Of a DNA stretch of 64,000 nucleotides, positions 9,545 to 18,284 are shown one piece after another. The translations under genes and the position numbers were made by a program. The notes below the pieces were generated by a model, which saw only the letters and a program-made list of their open reading frames with translations, was not told the DNA's origin and ran no database searches. Source of the DNA: Williamsia maris (lineage in GTDB: Bacteria > Actinomycetota > Actinomycetes > Mycobacteriales > Mycobacteriaceae); assembly GCF_024171815.1 (NCBI RefSeq), contig NZ_JAMTCJ010000004.1, positions 806,001 to 870,000 of the forward strand, written 5' to 3'. Position 1 is the first letter of the stretch, and each line of letters opens with the position of its first letter.

Positions 9545-10798
9545 ATGACTTTTTCCGACAGCATCTTCACCGAACGCGAGTCCGAGGTCCGCAGCTACAG
9601 CCGCGGATGGCCTGCCGTGTTCGCCACCGCCTCCGGTTCGTGGCTCACCGACCGTGACGGCCACAAGTACCTCGACTTCTTCGCGGGCGCAGGCGCCCTG
9701 AACTACGGGCACAACCACCCCGTGCTCAAAGAAGCACTCCTCGAGTACATGGCCGGCGACGGCATCACCCACGGACTCGACATGTCGACCATCGCCAAGG
9801 GCGAGTTCCTGCAGACGTTCCAGGACAAGATCCTGATGCCGCGAGACCTCGACTACAAGGTCATGTTCCCCGGCCCCACCGGCACCAACACCGTCGAGGC
9901 GGCACTCAAGCTGGCCCGCAAGGTGACCGGTCGTGAGGCGATCATCAACTTCACCAACGCATTCCACGGGATGACGCTCGGCGCACTGTCGGTCACCGGC
10001 AACGCGTTCAAGCGCGCCGGTGCCGGTGTGCCGCTCGTGCACACCACCCCGATGCCCTACGACGACTACTTCGACGGCGACATGAAGGACTTCCGCTGGT
10101 TCGAACAGGTCCTCGGGGACTCCGGCAGCGGGTTCAACAAGCCGGCCGGCGTCATCGTCGAGACGGTCCAGGGCGAGGGTGGCGTCAACGTTGCGCGCGC
10201 CGAGTGGCTGCGTGGTCTCGCCGACCTGTGCAAGCGTCACGAGATCCTGCTCATCGTCGACGACGTCCAGATGGGTTGCGGGCGTACCGGACCGTTCTTC
10301 TCGTTCGAGATCGCGGGCATCACTCCCGACATCGTCACCCTGTCGAAGTCCATCGGTGGCTACGGTCTGCCGATGGCGCTCACGCTGTTCAAGCGTGACC
10401 TCGACATCTGGGAGCCGGCCGAGCACAACGGCACCTTCCGCGGCAACAACCCGTCGTTCATCACGGCCAAGGCCGCCATCGACCACTTCTGGTCCGACGA
10501 CACCTTCGAGAAGGAGACGATCGCCAAGGGCAATCGCATCCACGAGGTGTTCGCCGATCTGTCCGCGAAGTTCGAGGGTGTCTCCACCCGCGGCCGCGGC
10601 ATGGCGCAGGGCCTCGTGTTCGACGCGCCGGGCAAGGCGGGCAAGGTCTGCCAGCTCGCGTTCGACAACCACCTCCTCACCGAGACCGCAGGCCCGTCCG
10701 ACCAGGTCGTCAAGCTGCTCCCGCCGCTGACGATCACGAACGACGAGCTCGAGCAGGGCCTCGACATCCTCGCGGCGGCGACCGCCCAGGTCGTCTGA
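9545..10798 (+). CDS. ectB: Diaminobutyrate–2-oxoglutarate transaminase EctB
   Basis: EctB makes L-2,4-diaminobutyrate from aspartate semialdehyde with glutamate as amino donor, the first committed ectoine step. The class III PLP-dependent aminotransferase fold is clear: VIVETVQGEGG, the PLP-binding DDVQMGCGRTG and the Schiff-base Lys268 in TLSKSIGGYG. The ATG is chosen because GAGG lies seven bases before it and the product (417 aa) matches the family; the frame continues open upstream without homology. It is 130 bp after ectA and 46 bp before ectC. Confidence 0.97.
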   Translation: MTFSDSIFTERESEVRSYSRGWPAVFATASGSWLTDRDGHKYLDFFAGAGALNYGHNHPVLKEALLEYMAGDGITHGLDMSTIAKGEFLQTFQDKILMPRDLDYKVMFPGPTGTNTVEAALKLARKVTGREAIINFTNAFHGMTLGALSVTGNAFKRAGAGVPLVHTTPMPYDDYFDGDMKDFRWFEQVLGDSGSGFNKPAGVIVETVQGEGGVNVARAEWLRGLADLCKRHEILLIVDDVQMGCGRTGPFFSFEIAGITPDIVTLSKSIGGYGLPMALTLFKRDLDIWEPAEHNGTFRGNNPSFITAKAAIDHFWSDDTFEKETIAKGNRIHEVFADLSAKFEGVSTRGRGMAQGLVFDAPGKAGKVCQLAFDNHLLTETAGPSDQVVKLLPPLTITNDELEQGLDILAAATAQVV

Positions 10799-10844
10799 GT
10801 CACCCCGCACCCTCACGAAGTCACCACAACGAGAGGAACGAAGA

Positions 10845-11243
10845 ATGATCGTCCGCACCACGACCGAGATCACCGACACCGATCGCGACATCGTCTCGGA
10901 GAACGGCAACTGGCGTTCCAAGCGCATCATCCTCGGCGGCGACAAGGTGGGTTTCTCGCTGCACGAGACGGTCATCAAGGCCGGCTCCGTCAACGAGTTC
11001 CACTACGCCAACCACGTCGAGGCCGTGTGGCTCATCTCCGGCGAGGGCACGCTCCTCGATCGTGAGACCGGCCAGGAGTACCCGCTGGGACCCGACTCGA
11101 TGTACCTGCTCAACGGCCACGAGCGCCACACCGTGACCGCGAAGACCGAACTGCGCATGTACTGCGTGTTCAACCCGCCGGTGGTCGGCAACGAGACGCA
11201 CGACGAGAACGGCGTCTACCCGCTCGTCACCGTCGACGACTGA
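10845..11243 (+). CDS. ectC: Ectoine synthase EctC
   Basis: This 132 aa cupin-fold enzyme cyclises N-gamma-acetyldiaminobutyrate to ectoine. Family hallmarks are visible: MIVRTTTEITDTDRDI at the N-terminus, VNEFHYANHVEAVW with metal/substrate residues, and YLLNGHERH. GAGAGG lies eight bases before the ATG. It directly follows ectB and is only 8 bp before the dehydrogenase gene at 11252. No ectD hydroxylase or ectoine-specific aspartokinase is present in this cluster. Confidence 0.97.
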   Translation: MIVRTTTEITDTDRDIVSENGNWRSKRIILGGDKVGFSLHETVIKAGSVNEFHYANHVEAVWLISGEGTLLDRETGQEYPLGPDSMYLLNGHERHTVTAKTELRMYCVFNPPVVGNETHDENGVYPLVTVDD

Positions 11244-11251
11244 TCATCCCC

Positions 11252-12178
11252 GTGGCTGATCAGGACGAACGCACACCCGTCGCCCTGACGCCGGGACACG
11301 ACGAGCACCTCACCGCGGCGATCGAATCCGCGGGCGGGGTGCTCGTCGCTCTGTCGGACGCGCGCGTCCTGGTGTGGGCCGGCGGCGTCGCCGATTTCCC
11401 CGCCGACCTCCCCGACTCGATCGAGTGGGTCGCGCTCAAACTCGCGGGCATCGAGGAGTTCATGGCCGCAGGCCTGATCGACGACCGTCGGATCTGGACC
11501 AACGCGTCGGGGTTCTACGCCGACAACGTGGCCGAGCACGCCCTCGCCCTCCTGCTGGCCGGACTCCGACAGATCCCCGCGGCCGTGCGGTCGCGATGGG
11601 ACAAGGACGTCATCGACACCTCCATCCGCTCGCTGCACGGCTCGACCGTGGCGATCGTCGGTGCAGGCGGCATCGCGCGATCGTTGATCCCGCGCCTGTC
11701 CGCGTGTGGGGCCGACGTCATCGCGGTCAACCGGTCCGGCCGCCCCGTCGACGGCGCCCGGGAGACCGTGCCCGCCGACCGGATCGACGAGGTGTGGTCG
11801 CGCTGCGATCACGTCGTCGTCGCGGCGCCCTCGACCGCGCAGACCCGCCATCTGATCGACGCGTCGGTCCTGGCCGCACTCCCCGACCACGCCTGGATCG
11901 TCAACGTCGCCCGCGGTTCGCTGATCGACCAGAGTGCACTGCTGACCGCGGTACGTGACGGTCAGATCGCCGGCGCCGCACTCGATGTCACCGATCCCGA
12001 GCCTCCGGCGGCCGACGACCCGATCTGGGACGAGCCGCGGATCATCGTCACCCCGCACGTCGCGAACCCGTCGTCGGGACTCACCCGGACGCTCGCACCC
12101 TGGGTCGCGGAGAACCTGCGTCGGTTCCGCTCCGGTCGCCCGCTGCTGTCGACGATCACCCCGGGCAGCACCTACTGA
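11252..12178 (+). CDS. D-isomer-specific 2-hydroxyacid dehydrogenase, ectoine-cluster associated
   Basis: This 308 aa NAD(P)-dependent dehydrogenase of the D-2-hydroxyacid family is the fourth gene of the ect run, starting (GTG) 8 bp after ectC. The Rossmann motif VGAGGIA (residues 136–142) and the catalytic triad Arg221 (NVARGSL), Glu250 (DPEPP) and His269 (TPHVANP) are intact. The first ~100 residues form the usual shortened substrate domain. The substrate cannot be read from sequence; glyoxylate/hydroxypyruvate or a branched 2-ketoacid are usual for the family. Placement suggests co-expression with ectoine genes, but a direct role in ectoine chemistry is not established. Confidence 0.85.
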   Translation: MADQDERTPVALTPGHDEHLTAAIESAGGVLVALSDARVLVWAGGVADFPADLPDSIEWVALKLAGIEEFMAAGLIDDRRIWTNASGFYADNVAEHALALLLAGLRQIPAAVRSRWDKDVIDTSIRSLHGSTVAIVGAGGIARSLIPRLSACGADVIAVNRSGRPVDGARETVPADRIDEVWSRCDHVVVAAPSTAQTRHLIDASVLAALPDHAWIVNVARGSLIDQSALLTAVRDGQIAGAALDVTDPEPPAADDPIWDEPRIIVTPHVANPSSGLTRTLAPWVAENLRRFRSGRPLLSTITPGSTY

Positions 12179-12205
12179 CGTCCCCGACCTGATCGTCCCG
12201 CCTCG

Positions 12206-12958
12206 TCACCCCTGCCGGGTGGGTCGGATGGTGATGTCGCCGACCTCCACGTCCGACGGCTGCTCGATCGCGAAGGCGATCGCCCGTGCGACCGCCTCGG
12301 GCTCCATGCCCAGATCCGCGACGGCCGCCGTCAGTGCGTCCGCCGCCTCCCGGTCCGTCCAGGACTCGGCGATGAGGTCGGAGAACTCCGTCCGGACCAT
12401 CCCCGGCGATATCGACGTCGTCCGCAGCACGCCGTCGGTCGATTCCTGACGCAGGCCCTCCAGCAGGGTCCGGACCGCGTTCTTGGTGCCCGCGTAGACC
12501 GCCTGCGTCGGGGTGATCTTCAGGCCCGAGGTGGACAGGGTGGTCACGAGATGACCGTGACCCTGCGACCGGAACACCGGTACCGCCGCGGCGATCCCGT
12601 TGAGCACCCCGCCGACGTTGACGTCGATCATCGCCGACCACCCGTCGACGTCGAGATCGTCGACCATGCCCAACCGCGCGACGCCCGCGTTGTTCACCAG
12701 GACGTCGAGTCGACCGAAACGCTGAACGGCCGCGCCGACCAGTCGTTCGAGGTCCTCGCGTCGGGTCACGTCGGTCGCGCACACCTCCGCGCGACCGCCT
12801 GCGTCGACGATGTCCCGTGCGATGTCGTCGAGACGCTCGGTCCGCCGTGCGCCGAGTACGACCGCCGCCCCTCGCGCGGCCAGCAGCCTCGCGGTGGCCT
12901 CACCGATTCCGCTGCTCGCGCCCGTGATCGCCACGACCTTGTCGCCGATGTCCGCCAT
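12206..12958 (-). CDS. Short-chain dehydrogenase/reductase (SDR)
   Basis: This 250 aa classical SDR has the cofactor motif TGASSGIG (12–19), NNAG (89–92), and the catalytic Ser142–Tyr155–Lys159 set with YAGTK. It resembles NADP-dependent oxidoreductases of the YdfG/clavaldehyde-type group; an arginine pair after the second beta strand (GARRTER) fits NADP preference. GGAGG is eight bases before the ATG. It is divergent from a TetR-type regulator, with two palindromic operators in the shared 100 bp gap, so it is very likely the regulator's target. The substrate is unknown. Confidence 0.9.
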   Translation of the reverse strand: MADIGDKVVAITGASSGIGEATARLLAARGAAVVLGARRTERLDDIARDIVDAGGRAEVCATDVTRREDLERLVGAAVQRFGRLDVLVNNAGVARLGMVDDLDVDGWSAMIDVNVGGVLNGIAAAVPVFRSQGHGHLVTTLSTSGLKITPTQAVYAGTKNAVRTLLEGLRQESTDGVLRTTSISPGMVRTEFSDLIAESWTDREAADALTAAVADLGMEPEAVARAIAFAIEQPSDVEVGDITIRPTRQG

Positions 12959-12978
12959 TGTTCGTACCTCCGGTCTAG

Positions 12979-12996
12979 AGTGGACACATGTCCGCT
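12979..12996. promoter_or_regulatory. Putative TetR operator 1 (SDR-proximal)
   Basis: AGTGGACACATGTCCGCT is a near-perfect 18 bp palindrome. It lies just upstream of the SDR start and shares its half-site (GCGGACAC type) with operator 2. Position between divergent SDR and regulator genes suggests repression of the SDR promoter. Confidence 0.75.
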
Positions 12997-13010
12997 TACG
13001 CCCCGACCAT

Positions 13011-13028
13011 AGCGGACACGTGTCCGCT
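13011..13028. promoter_or_regulatory. Putative TetR operator 2 (regulator-proximal)
   Basis: AGCGGACACGTGTCCGCT is a perfect 18 bp palindrome and the second copy of the same motif. Start-to-start spacing to operator 1 is 32 bp, about three helical turns, so two dimers could bind on the same DNA face. It probably mediates autoregulation of the adjoining regulator. Confidence 0.78.
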
Positions 13029-13058
13029 TGACCAGTCCCCAACCGCCTGGGTCGGCTG

Positions 13059-13607
13059 TTGACCGCGCCGCGCCGCGCCGACGCGCTCGAGAACCGCGAA
13101 CGCATCGTCGCCGCGGCACGGGCGGCGATCGCGGCGTCGGACGAGGTGAGGCTCAACGCGATCGCCAAGGACGCCGGCGTCGGCCAGGGCACGCTCTACC
13201 GACATTTCCCGACCCGTGCGGACCTGCTCGCCGAGGTCTATCGCGGTGACGTCGACGTCCTCGTCGCGGCCGCCCCTGCGCTGCTGACCGAGCACCCGCC
13301 GATCGAGGCGCTGGCGCTCTGGTTCGAGCGGGTCGCCGACTACGCACAGATCAAGCGAGGCGTCTTCCCCGCCGTAGAGGCGGGCGTGTGGCGTGCCCTG
13401 TCGGCGCACAGCATCGGGCCGATCGGCGACGCCGTGTCGACGCTTCTCGCGGCCGGTCGCGCCGACGGCACCATCCGCCCCGACGTCGACGCGCGCGATG
13501 TCATCCTGCTGATCGGTTATCTGACACGACTCGAGGACGACGAGTGGGAGTCGCGGTCGCGCCACCTGCTCGCCGTCGTGCTCGACGGTCTGCGGACCGC
13601 GCGCTGA
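13059..13607 (+). CDS. TetR/AcrR-family transcriptional regulator
   Basis: This 182 aa regulator has an N-terminal helix-turn-helix: the segment NRERIVAAARAAIA followed by RLNAIAKDAGVGQGTLYRHFPTRADLL is the TetR DNA-binding signature. The C-terminal ligand-binding domain resembles the SbtR-like type and gives no ligand clue. The only early in-frame start is TTG at 13059; an in-frame stop lies at 13029–13031, so the protein cannot extend further. It likely represses itself and the divergent SDR through the two palindromes in between. Confidence 0.9.
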   Translation: MTAPRRADALENRERIVAAARAAIAASDEVRLNAIAKDAGVGQGTLYRHFPTRADLLAEVYRGDVDVLVAAAPALLTEHPPIEALALWFERVADYAQIKRGVFPAVEAGVWRALSAHSIGPIGDAVSTLLAAGRADGTIRPDVDARDVILLIGYLTRLEDDEWESRSRHLLAVVLDGLRTAR

Positions 13608-13686
13608 TCGGCCCGCCACCTCCCGGCGTCGGCATCGCGCCGTCGCCCTCGCCTCGCACCGACGGCGATCTCGCTACGCTGGACGG

Positions 13687-14568
13687 GTGCGCACTCGTAG
13701 TCAGTTGGCCTGGGTTCCCGGTGAACCCACCGAGGTCGACGACGATCTCGACGCGAGGGTCGAGCAGGCCCGCGAGCTGCTGAACGGGCGTCGCGTCGTG
13801 GCGATGACCGGGGCCGGGATGTCCACGGATTCGGGTATCCCCGATTACCGGAGCCCCAACGCCGTCCCCCGAGCACCGATGACCATCGACATGTTCCTGT
13901 CGTCGGCCGATTTCCGGCGGCACTACTGGGCTCGCAACCACCTCGGCTGGCGCCACATGGACGCCGCACTGCCCAACCGCGGGCACCTCGCGATCACCGA
14001 ACTCCAACGCCAGGGAATGGTGTCCGGCGTCATCACCCAGAACGTCGACATGCTGCACATCAAGGCGGGCAACGCACCGGTCCTCGAACTGCACGGCTGC
14101 TACGGCCGGGTCTGCTGCGTCGACTGCGGCTGGCAGATCTCCCGCCACCGGCTCGCGGCGATCCTGGAACCGCTCAACGCCAACTTCTCCGCACGGATCC
14201 GCAGTCGGGGCGCGATCGAGGTCGCCCCCGACGCGGATGTCGCGGTGTCCGACACCGGCGACTTCGCGATGATCGACTGCCCCGAGTGCGGCGGCGCACT
14301 CAAACCGGCGATCGTCTACTTCGGGGAGAGCGTTCCCAAGACCACTGTGGCGCTTGGCTATTCGATGATCGACGACGCGGACGCCGTGCTCGTCCTCGGG
14401 TCGTCGTTGACGGTGATGTCGGGACTGCGGTTCGTCCGGCACGCGCACCGGACGGGTAAGACCGTCGTGGTCGTGAACCGGGGACACACCCGTGGCGACG
14501 ACCTCGCCGACCTCAAGATCGACCACCGCTGCGCCGAGGTCCTCACCCGACTGACGCGGCCCCGATAG
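13687..14568 (+). CDS. Sir2-family NAD-dependent protein deacylase (sirtuin, class II-like)
   Basis: This 293 aa sirtuin uses NAD+ to deacylate lysines (or ADP-ribosylate). Core motifs are complete: GAGMSTDSGIPDYR (42–55), TQNVDMLH (117–124), catalytic His136 (ELHGCYG) and four zinc cysteines in two CxxC pairs (C144/C147 and C198/C201). Its length and the NVDMLH form resemble class II (SIRT4-type) sirtuins rather than the shorter CobB. The start is GTG. It is convergent with proB and 79 bp after the TetR gene; no functional link to neighbours is obvious. Confidence 0.93.
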   Translation: MRTRSQLAWVPGEPTEVDDDLDARVEQARELLNGRRVVAMTGAGMSTDSGIPDYRSPNAVPRAPMTIDMFLSSADFRRHYWARNHLGWRHMDAALPNRGHLAITELQRQGMVSGVITQNVDMLHIKAGNAPVLELHGCYGRVCCVDCGWQISRHRLAAILEPLNANFSARIRSRGAIEVAPDADVAVSDTGDFAMIDCPECGGALKPAIVYFGESVPKTTVALGYSMIDDADAVLVLGSSLTVMSGLRFVRHAHRTGKTVVVVNRGHTRGDDLADLKIDHRCAEVLTRLTRPR

Positions 14569-14595
14569 GACCGATCGCGCACCCGGGGGGTCGGA

Positions 14596-15726
14596 TCAGG
14601 AGCTGAGGACCAGGTCGTCGGCGTGGACGACCGGGCGACGCAGACCCAGCGGGAGCTCGGAGGTGGATCGGCCGATCATCTCGGCGACCTCGGCGGCCTC
14701 GTAGGCGATGACCCCGCGCGCCCGCACGGAACCGTCGGCACCGACGACGTCGACGACGTCGCCACCGGAGAAGCGGCCCTCGACCCCGACCACACCGGCC
14801 GGGAGCAGGGATTTGCGCCGTTCGATCGCGGCCGCGGCGCCGTCGTCGACGACGATGCGTCCGCGGGTCTCGGCGGCGTGGCGGACCCAGAAGTTCCGGG
14901 CCGACATGCGGGCGTCCCGGGCGGCGAACGCCGTCCCGACCCCCGCGTCGCCCAGCGCGGCCGCGGCGTCGGATGCCGCCGCGAGCAGGACGGGTACGCC
15001 GGCGTCGGCGGCCAGGCGGGCGGCCGACAACTTCGACGCCATGCCGCCGGTGCCCAGTGCCCCACCGGATCCCGCGATCACCCCGTCGAGGTCGGCGGCG
15101 CCGGCCACCTCGGAGATCATCCGGGCGTCACCCTTGCGCGGGTCGCCGTCGTAGAGGCCGGCGACGTCGGACAGCAGGACGAGAGCGTCGGCGCCGGCCA
15201 GGTGCGCGACGAGCGCGGCGAGGCGGTCGTTGTCGCCGAACCGGATCTCGTCGGTGGCGACGGTGTCGTTCTCGTTGACCACGGCCACCGCGCCGAGGGT
15301 GCGGAGTCGGTCCAGGGTCCGTTGGGCGTTGGCGTGCTGGGCGCGCATCGAGATGTCATGGGCCGTCAGGAGAACCTGACCGACGGTGCGCCCGTATCGG
15401 GCGAACGAGGTGCCCCAGGCGTGCGCGAGCGCCAACTGGCCCACACTCGCGGCCGCCTGTTTGGTGGCCAGGTCGGTGGGTCGCTTCTTGAGTCCGAGCG
15501 GTCCGATGCCCGCGCCGATCGCACCGGACGAGACGACGATGACGTCGGTCCCGGACGCCATCCGGGACTCCAGCGCGTCGGCCAACGCATCGAGGCGGTC
15601 GAGATCGAGACCGTCGGAGATGTCGGTCGGCGACGACCTCACCAGCGCCGACGAGCCGATCTTGACGACGATGCTGCGTGCGTCGGCGATCTGGGTGCGT
15701 ACCGAGGACCTGAGCTCAGCGGTCAT
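14596..15726 (-). CDS. proB: Glutamate 5-kinase
   Basis: ProB phosphorylates L-glutamate to glutamyl-5-phosphate, the first proline biosynthesis step. The 376 aa protein has an N-terminal amino-acid kinase domain ([36 protein letters not shown]) and a C-terminal PUA domain (roughly 285–360), as in E. coli ProB. Its ATG overlaps the end of obg by 11 bp, so the two are probably translationally coupled. ObgE–ProB adjacency is the standard actinobacterial order. Confidence 0.97.
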   Translation of the reverse strand: MTAELRSSVRTQIADARSIVVKIGSSALVRSSPTDISDGLDLDRLDALADALESRMASGTDVIVVSSGAIGAGIGPLGLKKRPTDLATKQAAASVGQLALAHAWGTSFARYGRTVGQVLLTAHDISMRAQHANAQRTLDRLRTLGAVAVVNENDTVATDEIRFGDNDRLAALVAHLAGADALVLLSDVAGLYDGDPRKGDARMISEVAGAADLDGVIAGSGGALGTGGMASKLSAARLAADAGVPVLLAAASDAAAALGDAGVGTAFAARDARMSARNFWVRHAAETRGRIVVDDGAAAAIERRKSLLPAGVVGVEGRFSGGDVVDVVGADGSVRARGVIAYEAAEVAEMIGRSTSELPLGLRRPVVHADDLVLSS

Positions 15727-17257
15727 CGTCGTGCAGGTCGTCGCTCAACCCGTCGTCCGACGTGCCGGCGTCGGCGAAGGCCGCCGCACCGAGATCAACC
15801 GGCCCGGAACCGAAGTCGTCGGCGTGGTGCCGACGTGCTTTGCGCGCGACCTTGCGGTCGGCGGCACCGATGCGATCGGGGCGATCGAGTCGGACGTCGC
15901 TGCCGCGTCCCTGGATGGGCACGTCCTCGCCGCTGGGCACCTGCGGGTCCCAGTCGAAGCTGACGTCGCCGATCGTCACCGGCGCGCCGGCCACCGCGCC
16001 CTGCTTGGTGAGTTCGGCCTCGACGCCCAGGCGGCTCAACCGGTCGGCCAGGTAGCCGACGGCCTCGTCGTTGTCGAACTGGGTCTGCTTGATCCAGCGT
16101 TCGGGTCGCGTACCGCGGACGATGAAACCGCCCGGTGTCGACGGGTCGGGCACCACGGTGAAACCCGTCTCGTCGACCGCCTTGGGCCGGATGACCGCGC
16201 GGCGTGGGACCGGCGGCGGGTTCTCGGTGCGGTGGCGTCGTACGAGTTCGGCCAGCGCGTAGGTCAGTTCGGTGAGCCCGGCGTGGCTGACCGCCGAGAT
16301 GGCGAACACCGGCCAGCCGCGCTCGGCGACCTCGGCGGTGACCAGTTCGGCCAGATCCGCGGCGTCGGGGACGTCGATCTTGTTCAGGATGACCACGCGG
16401 GGACGGTCGGCGAGGTCGGTCAGACCGTGGTCCGACGACAGTGCAGGCGTGTACGCGGCGAGCTCCGCCTCGAGGGCGTCGATGTCGGACAACGGATCCC
16501 GACCGGGATCGAGGGTCGCACAGTCGACGACGTGTGCGAGGACGGCACACCGTTCGAGGTGTCGGAGGAACTCGAGGCCGAGCCCCTTGCCCGCCGAGGC
16601 CCCCGGGATCAGGCCCGGCACGTCGGCGATGGTGAAGATGTCCGACCCCGCGGTGACCACACCGAGGTTGGGCACCAGCGTGGTGAACGGGTAGTCGGCG
16701 ATCTTCGGCTTGGCCGCCGAGAGCACCGAGACCAGAGAGGACTTGCCCGCGGACGGGAAGCCGACCAGACCGACGTCGGCGACCGACTTCAGCTCCAGGA
16801 CGAGTTCGTTGACCTCGCCTTCCTCACCGAGGAGGGCGAAGCCGGGCGCTTTGCGGGCACGCGAGGCCAGCGAGGCGTTGCCGAGGCCGCCGCGTCCACC
16901 GGCGGCGGCGGCGTACGTCGTTCCCGCACCCACCATGTCGGCGACGATCTTGCCGTTGCCGTCGAGCACCACCGTGCCGTCGGGCACCGGCAGGATCAGG
17001 TCCTCGCCGTCGGCGCCGTCGCGGTTGGAACCCGCGCCCGGTCGGCCGTTCTGGGCACTGGCGTGCGGTCGGAAGTGGAAGTCGAGCAGCGTGTGCACCT
17101 GCGGGTCGACCACGAGGGTGACGCTGCCGCCGTTGCCCCCGTTGCCGCCGTCGGGTCCGCCGAGCGGTTTGAACTTCTCACGATGCACCGACGAGCAGCC
17201 GTGACCGCCGTTGCCCGCCGTAGCGTGAATGGTCACGCGGTCGACGAATCTCGACAT
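15716..17257 (-). CDS. obg: GTPase Obg/CgtA
   Basis: Obg is an essential ribosome-associated GTPase in 50S maturation and stress control. The 513 aa protein has the Gly-rich Obg fold (1–158), GTPase motifs G1 GFPSAGKS (166–173), DVPG and NKID, and a C-terminal OCT domain. An acidic, Asp-rich extension of about 80 residues follows, longer than in E. coli and typical of actinobacteria. It is downstream of rplU–rpmA but separated by a strong hairpin, so it may be partly uncoupled from ribosomal protein levels. It overlaps proB. Confidence 0.97.
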   Translation of the reverse strand: MSRFVDRVTIHATAGNGGHGCSSVHREKFKPLGGPDGGNGGNGGSVTLVVDPQVHTLLDFHFRPHASAQNGRPGAGSNRDGADGEDLILPVPDGTVVLDGNGKIVADMVGAGTTYAAAAGGRGGLGNASLASRARKAPGFALLGEEGEVNELVLELKSVADVGLVGFPSAGKSSLVSVLSAAKPKIADYPFTTLVPNLGVVTAGSDIFTIADVPGLIPGASAGKGLGLEFLRHLERCAVLAHVVDCATLDPGRDPLSDIDALEAELAAYTPALSSDHGLTDLADRPRVVILNKIDVPDAADLAELVTAEVAERGWPVFAISAVSHAGLTELTYALAELVRRHRTENPPPVPRRAVIRPKAVDETGFTVVPDPSTPGGFIVRGTRPERWIKQTQFDNDEAVGYLADRLSRLGVEAELTKQGAVAGAPVTIGDVSFDWDPQVPSGEDVPIQGRGSDVRLDRPDRIGAADRKVARKARRHHADDFGSGPVDLGAAAFADAGTSDDGLSDDLHDDDR

Positions 17258-17345
17258 TTCCCAGCCTTTCTCGGTGATGTGATGGGCTCGTCAGGTGCGG
17301 CGGGCCCGGTGGTGTGGAACGAGACGGTGTTCAGGTGGAACGAGA

Positions 17346-17388
17346 CGAGGGGCGGGCCGGGTGTCGAAAGACCCTGGCCCGCCCCTCG
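17346..17388 (-). terminator. Hairpin between rpmA and obg (terminator/attenuator)
   Basis: A 13 bp perfect stem (CGAGGGGCGGGCC paired with GGCCCGCCCCTCG) continues into a short inner stem capped by a GAAA-type loop. It follows rpmA by about 30 bp in the direction of transcription. There is no U-tract, as usual in high-GC actinobacteria. It probably ends or attenuates rplU–rpmA transcription before obg. Confidence 0.75.
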
Positions 17389-17419
17389 CGGAGCTCTCGA
17401 GAAATCGAGGCGTCGTGCG

Positions 17420-17686
17420 TCAGACCGATGCGGTGTCGGCGACGACGATGTTGATCGTCTTGCGTCCACGCTTCTGGCCGAACTCCACCGCGCCCGCGGA
17501 CAGGGCGAACAGGGTGTCATCGCCACCGCGTCCGACGTTCACGCCCGGGTGGAAGTGGGTTCCGCGCTGACGGACCAGGATCTCACCTGCGCTGACCACC
17601 TGGCCACCGAATCGCTTGACGCCGAGTCGTTGTGCGTTCGAGTCGCGACCGTTGCGCGAGCTGGATGCACCCTTCTTGTGTGCCAT
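17420..17686 (-). CDS. rpmA: 50S ribosomal protein L27
   Basis: L27 contacts the peptidyl-transferase centre. The 88 aa product starts [16 protein letters not shown], the standard bacterial form with no Firmicutes-type N-terminal cleavage extension, and contains the conserved [10 protein letters not shown] and [10 protein letters not shown] motifs. It lies 25 bp after rplU on the same strand and is co-transcribed with it. Confidence 0.98.
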   Translation of the reverse strand: MAHKKGASSSRNGRDSNAQRLGVKRFGGQVVSAGEILVRQRGTHFHPGVNVGRGGDDTLFALSAGAVEFGQKRGRKTINIVVADTASV

Positions 17687-17711
17687 GTCTTAACTCCTTC
17701 TCGACGTCGCG

Positions 17712-18023
17712 TTACTTGATTCCGGTGACCTTGAGCACCGTCAGCTTCTGACGGTGGCCCTGGCGCTTGTGGTACCCGGTCTTGTTCTTGAACTTGTGGA
17801 TGCGGATCTTCGGGCCCTTGACGTGCTCGACGACCTCACCGGTGACGGCGGCCTTGGCCAGCGCATCGGAGTCGGTGGTCAGCGTCGAGCCGTCGACGAC
17901 CAGCGTGACCGGCAGCGACACCGTGGCACCCACAGCGCTGTCGATCTTCTCGACCTTCACCAGGTCGCCTTCAGCGACCTTGTACTGCTTACCGCCGGTC
18001 TTGACGATCGCGTACGTTGCCAT
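17712..18023 (-). CDS. rplU: 50S ribosomal protein L21
   Basis: L21 binds 23S rRNA. The 103 aa product begins [16 protein letters not shown] and ends with the basic [16 protein letters not shown] segment typical of L21. The ATG at 18023 is chosen over a longer open frame because the conserved protein starts here. It is preceded by a long structured leader (18024–18210) and its own promoter, independent of rne. Confidence 0.98.
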   Translation of the reverse strand: MATYAIVKTGGKQYKVAEGDLVKVEKIDSAVGATVSLPVTLVVDGSTLTTDSDALAKAAVTGEVVEHVKGPKIRIHKFKNKTGYHKRQGHRQKLTVLKVTGIK

Positions 18024-18210
18024 CGGAGCACTACCTCTTACTGTCTGTTGTCCTGTGCGCCCGCAGGGTGTGCGGGGCCGTCTTACGTCGTGTTCACGTC
18101 GGTCTCGTGGGAGTCCGACCTGCCTGCGGTGAACGAGGGCGTCGTCTCCGGTGGAGGGACGCGACGCGCTGGTTTCGGACACAGCGCTACCTTGCTCGCC
18201 TGAAGGCGAC
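18024..18210 (-). promoter_or_regulatory. Structured 5' leader of rplU–rpmA
   Basis: About 187 nt separate the predicted start site from the rplU ATG. The leader can form at least three hairpins: TCGCC/GGCGA with a 4-base loop (18196–18209), GTCGG…CCGAC with an inner CTC/GAG extension (18098–18119), and CCCGCA/TGCGGG (18060–18076). This long a leader is unusual here and resembles autoregulatory leaders known upstream of rplU in other bacteria. Any L21 binding is inference. Confidence 0.45.
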
Positions 18211-18216
18211 TAACCG

Positions 18217-18246
18217 AGGTTACGGGAGTGTCACTCGCCGGGTCAA
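18217..18246 (-). promoter_or_regulatory. Predicted promoter for rplU–rpmA
   Basis: On the minus strand TTGACC (18246–18241) and TAACCT (18222–18217) are 18 bp apart, a good sigma-70-type pair for this GC content. It lies directly after the rne terminator hairpin and points to rplU. Confidence 0.6.
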
Positions 18247-18249
18247 ACC

Positions 18250-18284
18250 GAGGTCAGCGCCGTGGAACGCCCACCGCGGACCTC
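18250..18284 (-). terminator. Hairpin at the end of rne
   Basis: GAGGTC/GACCTC arms enclose a second stem (GCCGTGG against CCACCGC, one mismatch) with a 5-base loop. The hairpin begins at the rne stop codon and ends just before the rplU -35 box, so it probably separates the two units. No U-tract. Confidence 0.5.
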
